NCBI RefSeq assembly: GCF_013408425.1
Contig: NZ_JACBYV010000001.1
Location: 2,046,001 to 2,110,000, forward strand
Direction of reading: 5' to 3'
Length of the DNA: 64,000 nt
From: Pseudomonas flavescens
Lineage (GTDB): Bacteria; Pseudomonadota; Gammaproteobacteria; Pseudomonadales; Pseudomonadaceae
The notes beneath the pieces are model-generated. The model was given only the letters and a program-made list of their open reading frames with translations, was not told the origin of the DNA and did not search any database. Of this stretch, positions 19,520 through 29,910 are shown in pieces (within the stretch, counting starts at the first letter, position 1; each line of letters opens with the position of its first letter). The position numbers and the translations under genes were made by a program.

Positions 19520-20188
19520 TCACTCCTGATTCAGGCTCCATAACGCGCCATCGAGCGCACCGTAAATAGCCCGCCCTGGCGCTGCATCGACAGCCATCCC
19601 GCCGGTGAACTCACCGAAAGCTGGTAACAGGGTGGTGCTGTGCTCGATGCAGAAGCACGGCATGCGCACGCGGTCACGCCCCCGGCCGCGCAGCACGAAT
19701 ACCGGGTGCAGGTGCCCGGCCAGCACATGCAGACCAGGGCAATCCAGAGGTTCGTGGCACAGCGCGAACGGCCCCATGCGCCAGGGTTCGCTGACCACCT
19801 CGATGGCCAGCTCGGCCGGTGGATCACCGGCGCTGCGGTCATGGTTGCCGCGTATCAGAACGATCTGCAGCTCGGTATGCCGCTTGCGCCACGCCTGCAG
19901 GGCCGCCAGGGTAGTGCCGATTCGCGCCGGGCGCGCATGCAGCAGGTCCCCCAGAAACACCAGACGGCGAACCGGGTAGCTCGCCAGTAGCTCATCGAGC
20001 CGCTGCAGGTTGCGAGCCGTGGTGCCGTGGGGAACCGGCTGCCCCAGGGTGCGGTAGGTGGCGGCTTTGCCAAGATGCGCGTCGGCGATCAGCAGGGTCT
20101 GCTCGGAAGGCCAGTAAATGGCCCTGTCGGCCAGCAACCAGAGGGTTTCACCGGCGACCTGCACGGCCAGGTGCGGCGCCCCACTCAT
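19520..20188 (-). CDS. pdeM: Ligase-associated DNA damage response endonuclease PdeM
   Basis: 222 residues of the calcineurin-like phosphoesterase fold. The metal motifs appear in order: LIADAHLGK (D36, H38), [17 protein letters not shown] and AGHLHPV. Fourth and last gene of a four-gene operon, its start overlapping the helicase stop (ATGA). The family name comes from its fixed association with a DNA ligase, helicase and MBL nuclease; a role in repair of DNA breaks or crosslinks is inferred from that association. Confidence 0.9.
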   Translation of the reverse strand: MSGAPHLAVQVAGETLWLLADRAIYWPSEQTLLIADAHLGKAATYRTLGQPVPHGTTARNLQRLDELLASYPVRRLVFLGDLLHARPARIGTTLAALQAWRKRHTELQIVLIRGNHDRSAGDPPAELAIEVVSEPWRMGPFALCHEPLDCPGLHVLAGHLHPVFVLRGRGRDRVRMPCFCIEHSTTLLPAFGEFTGGMAVDAAPGRAIYGALDGALWSLNQE

Positions 20189-22764
20189 GCCCCGCTACCC
20201 TTGGCCTTGCGGCGTGGGCGGCCGTCCTTGCGCTTGCGTTCGCCACGGCGCAAGGCGGGTTCGACCTCGATCAGCGGCTTGCCGGCCACCTGCCCGCCCG
20301 GCCCCGCAGCACGCTCGAGTTCGCCGAGCATGCGGGCGATGCGGTCGGCGAGCTTCTCCGAACTGAGGCGCTCGCGAAAGCGCTCGACCATCAGCGGAAA
20401 GGCCAGCGGCGTGGCACGCCGCAGCTCATGCAGATGCAGACGCGCCGCGCGCATATCAGCCAGGGTGTGCTGCAACTGCCTGACATCCAGCTCCTGGCTG
20501 AGCACTTCGTCATGAGCCTGGGTCAGCAGCAGATTATCCGGGTCGTACTGGCGAAACACGTCGAAGAACAGCCCGCTGGAGGCCTGCACCTGGCGCAGGC
20601 TCTTGCCTGCGCCAGGGTAGCCACCGAACACCAGGCCGGCGATACGGGCGATCTCGCGAAAACGCCGTTGGGCAAGCTCGCTGGCGTTGAGGCTGGCGAG
20701 CACGTCGTGCAGCAGGTCGTGATCGTCGAACAGGTCACCGCCGAGCAGCCCCGCCCAGTCCACTTCGCTGGCACACAATAGCTCCAGGCCATAGTCGTTG
20801 ACGGCAATCGAGAAACTCAAGGGCTGCCGCTGCCCCAGGCGCCAAGCCAGCAGACTGGCCAGCCCCAGGTGCACGTTGCGCCCGGCGAAGGGATACAGGA
20901 ACAGGTGCCAGCCTTCACGCGAGTGCAGGGTTTCAGCCAGCAACGTTCCTGGTGCCGGTAACGCGGACCAGTGCGCCTGCACCTCCAGCAGCGGTCGCAG
21001 CATGCGCATTTCCGGGCCATCGAAGTGACCCTGCGCTGCCTCGCCAAAACGCGCCACCACGGCTTCGGCCAACGCACTGGAGAGCGGCATGCGCCCGCCA
21101 TTCCAGCGCGGCACGCTGGCCTTGCTGGAATTGCTGCGCCGCACGTAGGCCGTCATGTTCTCCACCCGGACCAGTTCGAGCGGTCGCCCACCGAACAGAA
21201 ACACATCGCCCGGGTGCAGGCGGGCAATGAAGCCTTCCTCGACGCTGCCGAGCGAGCCACCGCCGCCGCCTTTGCTCCACCATTTCACGCTGACGCTGGC
21301 GTCGCTGACGATGGTGCCCACGCTCATCCGGTGGCGGCGCGCGAGACGCTGGCTGGGCACGCGCCAGATGCCCTCTTCGTCCGGCTCCACGCGCTGATAA
21401 TCGGGATAGGCGCTGAGCGACTCCCCGCCCTGTCGCACGAACGCCAGGGCCCAGCGCCACTGGGCATCGCCCAGATCGCGGTACGCCCAGGTGCTGCGTA
21501 TCTCCGGCAGCAGCTCTTCAGGCCTGAAGCCGCCGCCCAGAGCCATACTGACCAGATGCTGAACCAGTACATCCAGCGGCTGATGAGGCGATTCGCGGGC
21601 CTCGATGCGCCCGGCCGCAACAGCGTCCTGCACGGCGATGGCCTCGATCAGTTCGAGGCCGTGAGTGGGCACCAGGGTGATGCGCGAGGTACGCCCCGGC
21701 GCATGACCGGAACGCCCGGCGCGTTGCAGCAGGCGGGCGACACCCTTGGCCGAGCCGATCTGCAGAACCCGCTCCACAGGCAGGAAGTCGACCCCCAGAT
21801 CCAGGCTGGAGGTACAAACCACGGCTTTCAGCTTGCCCTGCTTGAGCCCTGCCTCGACCCAGTCACGGACTTCGCGGGCCAGCGAGCCGTGGTGCAGGGC
21901 GATCAATCCGGCCCAATCCGGGCGCGCGTCGAGCAATGCCTGATACCAGAGTTCGGACTGCGAGCGGGTATTGGTGAACACCAGGGTCACGCTGCTGCCT
22001 TCCAACTCCTCGACCACCTGCGGCAACAGCCGCAACCCCAGATGGCCGGCCCAGGGAAAACGTTCCATCGCCGCTGGCAGCAGCGTATCGATCTGCGGTC
22101 TGGCGCCCTGCTCACCGCGAACCAGCCGACCACCACCGTCAGGCAGCAGCACCTCCATGGCATGGGGCTGGTTGCCGAGGGTGGCCGACAACCCCCAGAC
22201 GACAAGTTGCGGGTTCCACTGGCGCAGCCGCGCCAGCGCCAATTGCAACTGCACACCGCGCTTGTTGCCGAGCAACTCATGCCACTCATCCACCACCAGC
22301 ATGCCGACATGGGCGAACTGCGCCTTCGCGTCAGCACCGGTGAGCAACAGCGTCAGGCTCTCGGGCGTGGTCACCAGCGCGGTCGGCAGGCGGCGTGCCT
22401 GACGCTGCCGTTCGGCGCTGCCGGTATCGCCGGTGCGCATGCCCAGCGTCCAGGGTATTTCCAGGCCATCGAGCGGCGCCTGCAGGGCACGCTGCGTATC
22501 AGCGGCCAAGGCACGCATGGGCGTGATCCATAACACCGTGAGTGGCGCAGCCGGTGGCGCGCGTTTGCCGCTCAGCGCTTTCTTCGGCACGCTCTTGCCC
22601 GCGAAGCGATTGAGCGCGGCCAGCCAGACGGCGTAGGTCTTGCCGGCACCGGTCGATGCATGCAGCAGGCCGCTATGCCCTTCGGCAACCGCCTGCCACA
22701 CCTCTTTCTGAAAATAGAACGCTTTCCAGCCATTGCGACGCAGCCAGGTGCCGGCCAGACTCAT
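20185..22764 (-). CDS. Ligase-associated DNA damage response DEXH-box helicase (Lhr-like)
   Basis: 859 residues. Superfamily 2 motifs: STGAGKT (37-43), DEWH in [17 protein letters not shown] and [12 protein letters not shown], followed by a C-terminal Lhr-type winged-helix region and a Lys/Arg-rich tail ([14 protein letters not shown]). An ATP-driven 3-prime to 5-prime helicase by family. Overlaps the ligase stop and the PdeM start by 4 bp each, so stoichiometric production is expected. Confidence 0.93.
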   Translation of the reverse strand: MSLAGTWLRRNGWKAFYFQKEVWQAVAEGHSGLLHASTGAGKTYAVWLAALNRFAGKSVPKKALSGKRAPPAAPLTVLWITPMRALAADTQRALQAPLDGLEIPWTLGMRTGDTGSAERQRQARRLPTALVTTPESLTLLLTGADAKAQFAHVGMLVVDEWHELLGNKRGVQLQLALARLRQWNPQLVVWGLSATLGNQPHAMEVLLPDGGGRLVRGEQGARPQIDTLLPAAMERFPWAGHLGLRLLPQVVEELEGSSVTLVFTNTRSQSELWYQALLDARPDWAGLIALHHGSLAREVRDWVEAGLKQGKLKAVVCTSSLDLGVDFLPVERVLQIGSAKGVARLLQRAGRSGHAPGRTSRITLVPTHGLELIEAIAVQDAVAAGRIEARESPHQPLDVLVQHLVSMALGGGFRPEELLPEIRSTWAYRDLGDAQWRWALAFVRQGGESLSAYPDYQRVEPDEEGIWRVPSQRLARRHRMSVGTIVSDASVSVKWWSKGGGGGSLGSVEEGFIARLHPGDVFLFGGRPLELVRVENMTAYVRRSNSSKASVPRWNGGRMPLSSALAEAVVARFGEAAQGHFDGPEMRMLRPLLEVQAHWSALPAPGTLLAETLHSREGWHLFLYPFAGRNVHLGLASLLAWRLGQRQPLSFSIAVNDYGLELLCASEVDWAGLLGGDLFDDHDLLHDVLASLNASELAQRRFREIARIAGLVFGGYPGAGKSLRQVQASSGLFFDVFRQYDPDNLLLTQAHDEVLSQELDVRQLQHTLADMRAARLHLHELRRATPLAFPLMVERFRERLSSEKLADRIARMLGELERAAGPGGQVAGKPLIEVEPALRRGERKRKDGRPRRKAKGSGA

Positions 22765-24500
22765 GGCAGCAATTCCTGCAGCAGCGCCAGGGTATCGGCC
22801 TCCTCCACGGTCTTGTCATGGCGCCAGCGCAACATGCGCGGAAAACGCACGGCGATGCCGCTCTTGTGACGGGGGGAGCGAGCGATGCCTTCGAAACCCA
22901 GTTCGAACACCAGGCTTGGCGTGACACTGCGCACCGGGCCGAACTTCTCCACGGTGGTCTTGCGCACGATGGCGTCGACCTTGCGCATTTCCTCGTCGGT
23001 CAACCCGGAGTAGGCCTTGGCGAACGGCACCAGCCGGCGTTCGGGATCACCCGGCGCGCCGTCCCACACGGCGAAGGTGTAGTCGCTGTACAGGCTGGCT
23101 CGCCGACCATGACCCCGCTGGGCGTAGATCAGCACTGCATCGACGCTCAGGGGATCGATCTTCCACTTCCACCAGACACCAACGTCCTTGCTGCGCCCTA
23201 CGCCGTAAGCGGACTCACGCGCCTTGAGCATCATGCCTTCCACGCCCAGCGCCCGCGACGCCTCGCGCTGTTCGGCCAGGGCCTGCCAGCTCTCGCCGTG
23301 CAGCAGTGGCGAGGGCATCAGCCGCGGGCTGGCGCAGCGGGCGACCACCTGCTCCAGCTGCGCCCGTCGCGCGTGTTGCGGCCGGCTGCGCCAGTCATCG
23401 CCTTGCCACTCCAGCAGGTCGTAGGCCAGCACGGCGACCGGCACCTCTTCGAGCAGCTTGCGGCTCAGGGTCTTGCGGCCGATGCGTTGCTGCAACAGCG
23501 CGAAAGGCTGAATGCCGTATTGTTCGAGCTGTTCCTCGACCTGGTCGTTGAGCCGCTCGGCGGATTGCCCGGCAGCCTGGGCCATCAACTCGCCCTGCCG
23601 AGCGGTGGCCTCAGGGGCGTGGCGCCAGACCACCAGTTCGCCATCGACGACAGTGCCATCCGGCAGTGATGCGGCAAGCTCCTGAAGTTCGGGGAAGCGC
23701 TCGCTGATCAGCTCTTCCCCCCGTGACCAGACCCATAACTGGCCGTCACGCTTGACCAGTTGCGCGCGAATGCCGTCCCACTTCCACTCGATCAGCCAGT
23801 CAGCGGGCGAACCCAGGCTGGCGTCGAATTCCTGCAGTGGCCGCTGCAACGGATGGGCGAGAAAGAACGGATACGGCTGGCCACCACGCTGAGCGTGCTC
23901 GTCATCCGATTCGGCAGCGATCAGCCGTTGGTAAGAGGCGGCCGTGGGCCGGTGCGACAAGTCGGTATAGCCGACCAGACGCTGAGCGACGCGCTTGGCA
24001 TCGACATCGGCAATGGCAGCCAGTGCGCGGGTGACCAGAAGCTTGGAGACACCGACACGAAAGGCGCCGGTGATGAGCTTGATACTGACCATCAGCGATG
24101 GCGCATCGAGCTGCGCCCACAATGCGTCGAGGCGCATCGCCAATTCGTCCGCAGGCAGTCCGCGCAGCGGCAGCAGTTTTTCTTCCACCCAGACGGCCAG
24201 CCCGTCCCGGGAGGTCGAGGTCGCTTCAGGCAGCAACAGCGCGATGGTTTCCGCCAGATCACCGACCGCCGAATAGCTTTCCTCGAATAGCCATGCCGAC
24301 AGTCCGGCCCGCTGCATGGCCAGTTCCCGCAACTGCCGTGATGGCACCAGTTGCCGTGGCCTGCCACCGGCAAGAAAGTACACAGCCCAGGCGGCGTCCG
24401 CAGGTTCGGCGTCGCGCAGGTAGTCCTGCAGCGCCGCCAGTTTGGCGTTGCTCGAGGTGGTGGCGTCGAGGCGCGCATAAAGCTGCGCAAAGGCGATCAT
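22761..24500 (-). CDS. ATP-dependent DNA ligase of the ligase-associated operon
   Basis: 579 residues, larger than LigD ligase domains and typical of this operon type. An N-terminal helical DNA-binding domain is followed by the adenylation site [11 protein letters not shown] (AMP-accepting Lys around residue 240), [10 protein letters not shown], and the OB-fold end with [19 protein letters not shown]. It seals nicks using ATP, alongside the NAD-dependent LigA encoded elsewhere in such genomes. Overlaps both neighbours by 4 bp. Confidence 0.94.
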   Translation of the reverse strand: MIAFAQLYARLDATTSSNAKLAALQDYLRDAEPADAAWAVYFLAGGRPRQLVPSRQLRELAMQRAGLSAWLFEESYSAVGDLAETIALLLPEATSTSRDGLAVWVEEKLLPLRGLPADELAMRLDALWAQLDAPSLMVSIKLITGAFRVGVSKLLVTRALAAIADVDAKRVAQRLVGYTDLSHRPTAASYQRLIAAESDDEHAQRGGQPYPFFLAHPLQRPLQEFDASLGSPADWLIEWKWDGIRAQLVKRDGQLWVWSRGEELISERFPELQELAASLPDGTVVDGELVVWRHAPEATARQGELMAQAAGQSAERLNDQVEEQLEQYGIQPFALLQQRIGRKTLSRKLLEEVPVAVLAYDLLEWQGDDWRSRPQHARRAQLEQVVARCASPRLMPSPLLHGESWQALAEQREASRALGVEGMMLKARESAYGVGRSKDVGVWWKWKIDPLSVDAVLIYAQRGHGRRASLYSDYTFAVWDGAPGDPERRLVPFAKAYSGLTDEEMRKVDAIVRKTTVEKFGPVRSVTPSLVFELGFEGIARSPRHKSGIAVRFPRMLRWRHDKTVEEADTLALLQELLP

Positions 24501-25510
24501 GTGGAGGGCTCCGCAGCCGCGTCGTCTTCCTCGCCGTATTCGGTATCGAATGCCTGGGCATCCAGGCCCTGCTCACGCAAGTGCCGAACCAGGATGTTCA
24601 CCGAACCATGGGTGACCATGACCCGCTCGGCACCGGTCTGCTCGATGGCCCACAGCAGGCCAGGCCAGTCGGCATGATCGGAGAGCACGAAACCACGATC
24701 GACACCGCGCCGCCGACGGGTGCCACGCAACAGCATCCAGCCGCTGGCGAACGCATCGCTGTAGTCACCGAAGCGCCGTATCCAGGTGCTGCCGCCCGCC
24801 GACGGTGGCGCCAGGATCAGTGCCTGGCGCAGCAGCGGATCACCCTTGGGGACCTCACCGGCGTAGCGCGTTTGCGGCAGATGGACGCCGGCCTCGCGAT
24901 AGACCTGATGCAAGGGCTCCATGGAACCATGGCCAAGGATCGGCCCGATGCTCGCGTCGATACCGTGCAGGATGCGCTGGGCCTTGCCGAAGGCATAGCA
25001 GAACAGCACGCTGGCTCGGCCAGCTTCTCGATTCTGCCGCCACCACTCATTGATACCGGCGAATATCTGCGCCTGAGGCTGCCAGCGGTAGATCGGCAGG
25101 CCGAAGGTGGATTCGGTGATGAAGGTGTGACAGCGCACCGGCTCGAAGGGGTCGCAGGTGCCATCCGGTTCGACCTTGTAGTCGCCAGAGGCTACCCAGA
25201 CTTCACCACGGTACTCGAGACGTACCTGGGCTGAACCCAGCACATGGCCGGCAGGATGAAAGCTGAGGGTAACGCCATGGTGGTCGATAGTCTCGCCATA
25301 GGCCAGGGTCTGCAGATTGATATCGCGACCCAGACGGGTACGCAGAATCCCCTCACCCGGGGCGGCCGCCAGATAATGGGCGCTGCCTCCGCGGGCATGG
25401 TCGCCGTGCCCGTGGGTGATGACGGCGCGCTCTACCGGGCGCCAGGGGTCGATGTAGAAATCTCCGGGAGGACAATACAGGCCTTCGGGCCGTGCAATCA
25501 CCAGATCCAA
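24497..25510 (-). CDS. Ligase-associated DNA damage response exonuclease (MBL fold)
   Basis: 337 residues of the metallo-beta-lactamase/beta-CASP type. Zinc motif HGHGDHARGG (H33, H35, D37, H38), then HPAGHVLGSAQV and VLSDHADWPG. Related to SNM1/Artemis nucleases, so DNA end or crosslink processing is likely. First gene of the operon with ligase, helicase and PdeM, all joined by 4-bp overlaps; its start lies 39 bp after the last upstream feature-free stretch and no own regulator is visible. Confidence 0.9.
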   Translation of the reverse strand: MDLVIARPEGLYCPPGDFYIDPWRPVERAVITHGHGDHARGGSAHYLAAAPGEGILRTRLGRDINLQTLAYGETIDHHGVTLSFHPAGHVLGSAQVRLEYRGEVWVASGDYKVEPDGTCDPFEPVRCHTFITESTFGLPIYRWQPQAQIFAGINEWWRQNREAGRASVLFCYAFGKAQRILHGIDASIGPILGHGSMEPLHQVYREAGVHLPQTRYAGEVPKGDPLLRQALILAPPSAGGSTWIRRFGDYSDAFASGWMLLRGTRRRRGVDRGFVLSDHADWPGLLWAIEQTGAERVMVTHGSVNILVRHLREQGLDAQAFDTEYGEEDDAAAEPST

Positions 25511-25606
25511 GCAGGCGACCTCCGGAAAATGAAAAGACGGGAATGAAACGGAGTGGGCAACTGCGAGTGGCCAGAGCCATCAGCGGCTGACGCCGCCGAC
25601 GGCGAT

Positions 25607-25627
25607 GCCTGCGTCAGTGACGCAGGC
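25607..25627. terminator. Perfect hairpin downstream of the DUF3309 gene
   Basis: GCCTGCGTCA (25607-25616) pairs with TGACGCAGGC (25618-25627) around one base. It sits 6 bp past the stop of the minus-strand mini-gene. There is no T-run, so it may be a weak terminator or an mRNA-end stabiliser. Confidence 0.45.
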
Positions 25628-25633
25628 GCTGGC

Positions 25634-25792
25634 TCATATGTAGCCGAGTAGCAGCAGCACCAGCACGATCACCAGCACCAGCCCAAGCCCACCCGTGGGA
25701 CCGTAGCCCCAGCTGCGGCTGTGCGGCCATGCCGGGATGGCACCAATCAGCATCAGGATCAGAATGATCAGCAGTATGGTTCCCAAGCCCAT
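25634..25792 (-). CDS. DUF3309 small membrane protein
   Basis: 52 residues, MGLGTILLIILILMLIGAIP to VLVLLLLGYI. Two hydrophobic helices flank a conserved WPHSRSWGYGPTGG loop, the exact DUF3309 pattern. AAGGAG lies 6-7 bases before the ATG, which is why the longer in-frame start at 25933 is rejected. An inner-membrane hairpin protein, often linked to stress in other bacteria; no function is established. Confidence 0.85.
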   Translation of the reverse strand: MGLGTILLIILILMLIGAIPAWPHSRSWGYGPTGGLGLVLVIVLVLLLLGYI

Positions 25793-25877
25793 GGCTATCT
25801 CCTTGCGTATCTGTCGGCGAGCCACTCGAAGTGGGTCGCCTGGCATCAGAAGCCTGTGCAGGCATCCGTTCGGATGC

Positions 25878-25938
25878 AGGGCATGGCGCTGCGGCGAAGC
25901 CAGCGTCTGGCAGAGCGCTCGTCGCAGCGCCATGCCCT
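25878..25938. repeat. 16-bp perfect inverted repeat with 29-bp loop
   Basis: AGGGCATGGCGCTGCG (25878-25893) is the reverse complement of 25923-25938. A small hairpin GCATCC-GTTC-GGATGC lies just before it at 25862-25877. It resembles a degenerate REP-type intergenic element upstream of the DUF3309 gene. Confidence 0.6.
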
Positions 25939-26061
25939 ACACCTTTTACGACTTGGCAAGGAAACGGAAAGTGCAAACTTTAAATCGGCAGTGCCGAGAC
26001 AGGCCGTGAGCTGACGCTCTACGCAAACCGCGAACTCAGGTCGCACCGAGTGGCCAATGCC

Positions 26062-27322
26062 GTAGGAGCCCGCTTGCGGGCGAATCACCGGTTCAACGCA
26101 GATTCAGCGGCAAGGCCACAATCGTATCGCCCGCAAGCGGGCTCCTACAGGCCTGGATCTGCAGATATTTGCAGGACCTGAGGCAATACCGTCGCGGCGT
26201 CGAACATCCATCTTGCAGACACCGCCAATACCGTAGGAGCCCGCTTGCGGGCGAACCGCCGGGTAAACGCAGATTCAGCGGCAAGGCCACAATCGTATCG
26301 CCCGCAAGCGGGCTCCTACAGGCCTGGATCTGCAGATATTTGCAGGACCTCGGCAACCCCATCATCGCGGCCTCGAACATCCATCTTGCAGACACCGCCA
26401 ATACCGTAGGAGCCCGCTTGCGGGCGAATCACCGGGTCAACGCGGATTCAGCAGCAAGGCCACAATCGTATCGCCCGCAAGCGGGCTCCTACAGGCCTGG
26501 ATCTGCAGATATTTGCAGGACCTCGGCAACACCGTAATCGCGGCCTCGAACACACATCTTGAAGACACCGCCAATACCGTAGGAGCCTGCTTGCGGGCGA
26601 ATCGTCGGGTAAACGCAGATTCAGCGGCAAGGCCACAATCGTATCGCCCGCAAGCGGGCTCCTACAGGCCTGGATCTGCAGATATTCGTTGGGCCTCAGG
26701 CAATACCGTCGCGGCGTCGAACATCCATTTTGCAAACACCGCCAATACCGTAGGAGCCTGCTTGCGGGCGAATCGTCAGGTAAACGCAGATTCAGCGGCA
26801 AGGCCACAATCGTATCGCCCGCAAGCGGGCTCCTACAGGCCTGGATCTGCAGATATTCGTTGGGCCTCAGGCAATACCGTCGCGGCGTCGAACATCCATT
26901 TTGCAAACACCGCCAATACCGTAGGAGCCCGCTTGCGGGCGAATCGTCAGGTAAACGCAGATTCAGCGGCAAGGCCACCGCAAGCGGGCTCCTACAGGCC
27001 TGGATTTGCAGATATTTGCAGGACCTGAGGCAATACCGTCGCGGCCTCGAACATCCATCTTGCAGACACCGCCAATACCGTAGGAGCCCGCTTGCGGGCG
27101 AATCGTCGGGTAAACGCAGATTCAGCGGCAAGGCCACAATCGTATCGCCCGCAAGCGGGCTCCTACAGGCCAGGATCTGCAGATATTCGTTGGGCCTCAG
27201 GCAACACCGTCGCGGCGTCGAACATCCATCCTGCAGACACCGCCAATACCGTAGGAGCCCGCTTGCGGGCGAATCGCCGGGGCAATACGGATTCAGCGGC
27301 AAGGCCACCACCGTATCGCCCT
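26062..27322. repeat. Tandem array of eight ~171-bp REP-pair units
   Basis: Units begin with GTAGGAGCC at 26062, 26233, 26406, 26579, 26750, 26921, 27080 and 27251, i.e. steps of 171, 173, 173, 171, 171, 159 and 171 bp; the last is truncated. Each holds a REP arm GTAGGAGCCCGCTTGCGGGC, an inverted partner GCCCGCAAGCGGGCTCCTAC about 55 bp further on, and a conserved spacer with GCAGATATTTGCAGGACC or GCAGATATTCGTTGGGCC variants. The sixth unit lacks 12 bp inside its second REP. Long apparent reading frames on both strands arise because 171 is divisible by three; none has a ribosome site. Confidence 0.93.
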
Positions 27323-27331
27323 ACTGACCGG

Positions 27332-28150
27332 TTATTCGGCCAGGGCGAAGCGTGCAGCGCGGTCGATCAGCTCGGCATCGGGGCGCACGCCGGTGTACAG
27401 GGCGAACTGCTCGACGGCCTGCAGGACAATCACCTCACCACCGGTGATGACCGGTTTGCCCAGCGAGCGGGCCAGGCGAATCAAGGGGGTTTCCACCGGC
27501 ACGGCGACCACATCGAATACCCACTTGGCAGCGGCAACGGCGCGCTCGTCGAAGGCCAATTGCTCGGCCTCCGCGCCACGCATGCCCAGCGGCGTGACGT
27601 TGACCAGCAGATCGGCCGGTCTCTCGTCCAGTGTCTCGCACCAGCTCACCCCGCACTGCTCTGCCAGCGCCCTGCCCGCCGCTTCGTTACGGGCGACGAT
27701 ATGGCCATCGCCGAAGCCGCTGTCGCGCAATGCGCAAGCCACCGCCTTGGCCATGCCACCACTGCCGCGTAGCGCGTAGTGGCTGCTCGGGGGTACGCCG
27801 TGTTGCGCGAGCAGATGCACCACGGCGCTGTAATCGGTGTTGTAACCCGTCAGGTGGCCGTCGTCTGCGACGATGGTATTGACCGACTGCAGGGTCGCGG
27901 CCGACTCGTGCAAGGCGTCCAGATGCCTGATGCACGCTTCCTTGAAGGGCATGGACACCGCACAACCGCGTACGCCCAGTGCGCGGATGCCGCCGATGGC
28001 AGCTGGCAGGTCGGTGGTGGTGAACGCCTTGTACAGATAATCGAGCTGCAGTTCCTGATACAGATAGTTCTGGAAGCGCGTACCGAAATTCCCCGGCCGC
28101 CCGGAAAGCGACATGCACAGGCGGGTGTCCTTGCTGATGTTGAGAGTCAT
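27332..28150 (-). CDS. Shikimate dehydrogenase-like protein (AroE paralogue)
   Basis: 272 residues. Substrate half: SLSGRPGNFGTRFQN and SMPFKEACI, with the Lys equivalent to the catalytic one of AroE, and NTDYSAVV. The nucleotide half has GSGGMAKAVACALRD, a modified glycine-rich loop (standard AroE has GAGGA). It differs from housekeeping AroE and resembles the YdiB/AroE-like group that uses shikimate, quinate or other substrates. A single gene between the 171-bp array and gapN, 73 bp apart from it; could be co-transcribed. Exact substrate uncertain. Confidence 0.8.
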   Translation of the reverse strand: MTLNISKDTRLCMSLSGRPGNFGTRFQNYLYQELQLDYLYKAFTTTDLPAAIGGIRALGVRGCAVSMPFKEACIRHLDALHESAATLQSVNTIVADDGHLTGYNTDYSAVVHLLAQHGVPPSSHYALRGSGGMAKAVACALRDSGFGDGHIVARNEAAGRALAEQCGVSWCETLDERPADLLVNVTPLGMRGAEAEQLAFDERAVAAAKWVFDVVAVPVETPLIRLARSLGKPVITGGEVIVLQAVEQFALYTGVRPDAELIDRAARFALAE

Positions 28151-28223
28151 GCAAACAACCTCGCAACCGTCATAAGTCCTCTACGCGCCGTTATTGCTGG
28201 CACGCGAGACATTGGACAGGCGC

Positions 28224-29849
28224 CTAGAAAATGTAATCGGTGGTCAGGAAATTCGATGAACGCTGACGGATCACTTCGCTGACCAGCGCCTTGTTATCGT
28301 CCGTGAAGCGGGTCGCCACCAGGGTGCGGATCGAGAAGGTACGCAGGGCGTCGTGCACCGACAGCGTGCCCTCGGCGGAATCCTTGCGACCGTTGAACGG
28401 AAAGGTATCCGGGCCGCGCTGGCATTGGGCATTGATGTTGATGCGCCCGACCTGGTTGGCGAAAGCGTCGACCAGGCGGCCGATCTGCTGCGCATCGTTA
28501 CCGAACAGGCTCAACTGCTGACCGAAATCCGACTGCAGTACGTAATCGATCACCTGCTCGACATCCCGGTATGGCACCACTGGCACCAGTGGCCCGAACT
28601 GCTCTTCGCCATACAGGCGCATCTGTGGCGTTACCGGGCACAGCAGCGCCGGGTAGAAGAAACTCGCGCAGTGCTCGCCGCCACCCGGGTTGATGATCCT
28701 GGCGCCTTTGTCGATGGCATCGGCCATGACCGCTTTCAGGTACTCCACCTTGCCCGGTTCGGGCAGTGGCGTCAGCGCGACGCCCGCTTCCCAGGGCATG
28801 CCGGGCTTGAGTTTGGCCAGGCCGGCGCTGAATTTCTCGAGGAATGGCTGCAGCACATCTTCGTGAATGAAAAGGATTTTCAGCGCCGTGCAGCGCTGAC
28901 CGTTGAACGACAGGGCACCGGTCAGCGCCTCGCTCACCACGTTGTCCAGATCGACCTCGGGCAACACGATGCCCGGATTCTTGGCGTCCAGGCCCAGGGC
29001 GGCGCGCAGGCGATGGGGCTTGGGATGCAACTTCTTCAGATCACTGGCGCCCTTGTGGGTGCCGATGAAGGCGAATACGTCGACCTTGCCACTCTCCATC
29101 AGAGCGCTGACCGTTTCGCGGCCGCGACCGTAGATGATGTTGATCACGCCGGGTGGGAAGCTGTCGCGAAACGCCTCCAGCAAAGGGCGCATCAGCAGCA
29201 CGCCGAACTTGGCCGGTTTGAAGACCACGGTGTTGCCCATGATCAGCGCCGGAATCAGCGTGGTGAAGGTTTCGTTGAGTGGGTAGTTGTACGGCCCCAT
29301 GCACAGCGCCACACCCAGTGGCACACGGCGAATCTGCCCCAGGGTGCCCTGCTCCAGCTCGAAGCGGCTGGAACGACGGTCCAGCTCCTTGAGCGCACCG
29401 ATGGTATCGACGATGTAATCGCAGGTACGGTCGAACTCCTTTTCGGAGTCCTTGAGGTTCTTGCCGATCTCCCACATCAGCAGCTTGACCACCGCAGCAC
29501 GCTGTTCACGCATGCGGGCCAGAAAAGCTTCGACATGGGCGATGCGCTCGGCGACCCGCAGGTTGGGCCACTGCCCCTGGCCGTGATCGTAGGCGGCGAC
29601 GGCAGCGTCCAGAGCGGCCAGGGCCGCATCGGCGTCGAGCAGCGGTGTGCTGCCGAGCACCACCTGGCGCTCGCCATCGTCTTCGGCGAGATAGATCGGG
29701 CTGCGCACCTGCGCCAGCGGCCCTTGCCAGTGGCGCAACTCGCCGCCGACCAGGTATTCACGCTGCTCGACCGGTGCGTCGGGGCGGTAGGCTTCAGGAA
29801 TGTCGTGCAGACGGGGAAACAGCGCAGCGGGGTCGAAGGGACGGGACAT
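28224..29849 (-). CDS. gapN: NADP-dependent glyceraldehyde-3-phosphate dehydrogenase (GapN type)
   Basis: 541 residues from ATG at 29849, which has AGGAG about 6 bases upstream. Aldehyde-dehydrogenase fold: Rossmann part with FKPAKFGVLL, catalytic Cys in FNGQRCTALK, and PYNYPLNET in the substrate channel. The length and sequence fit the non-phosphorylating G3P dehydrogenase branch, which oxidises glyceraldehyde-3-phosphate straight to 3-phosphoglycerate making NADPH and no ATP. Downstream of eda by 61 bp on the same strand, so the aldolase product could feed it. Other ALDH substrates remain possible. Confidence 0.8.
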   Translation of the reverse strand: MSRPFDPAALFPRLHDIPEAYRPDAPVEQREYLVGGELRHWQGPLAQVRSPIYLAEDDGERQVVLGSTPLLDADAALAALDAAVAAYDHGQGQWPNLRVAERIAHVEAFLARMREQRAAVVKLLMWEIGKNLKDSEKEFDRTCDYIVDTIGALKELDRRSSRFELEQGTLGQIRRVPLGVALCMGPYNYPLNETFTTLIPALIMGNTVVFKPAKFGVLLMRPLLEAFRDSFPPGVINIIYGRGRETVSALMESGKVDVFAFIGTHKGASDLKKLHPKPHRLRAALGLDAKNPGIVLPEVDLDNVVSEALTGALSFNGQRCTALKILFIHEDVLQPFLEKFSAGLAKLKPGMPWEAGVALTPLPEPGKVEYLKAVMADAIDKGARIINPGGGEHCASFFYPALLCPVTPQMRLYGEEQFGPLVPVVPYRDVEQVIDYVLQSDFGQQLSLFGNDAQQIGRLVDAFANQVGRININAQCQRGPDTFPFNGRKDSAEGTLSVHDALRTFSIRTLVATRFTDDNKALVSEVIRQRSSNFLTTDYIF

Positions 29850-29910
29850 GAGAACTCCTGGACGGAGGGAGCCCGGCCCCACGGCGCGGGCTATGACGAG
29901 ATCAGTTGGC

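Noticed and set aside
26062..27322. CRISPR array
   Set aside because: Units of about 171 bp with conserved spacers do not fit any CRISPR type.
26448..27327. Long open frames of 212 to 287 codons on both strands across the 171-bp array, encoding 57-residue repeats
   Set aside because: They follow from a repeat unit divisible by three and contain no ribosome site or plausible start; the DNA repeat explains them fully.
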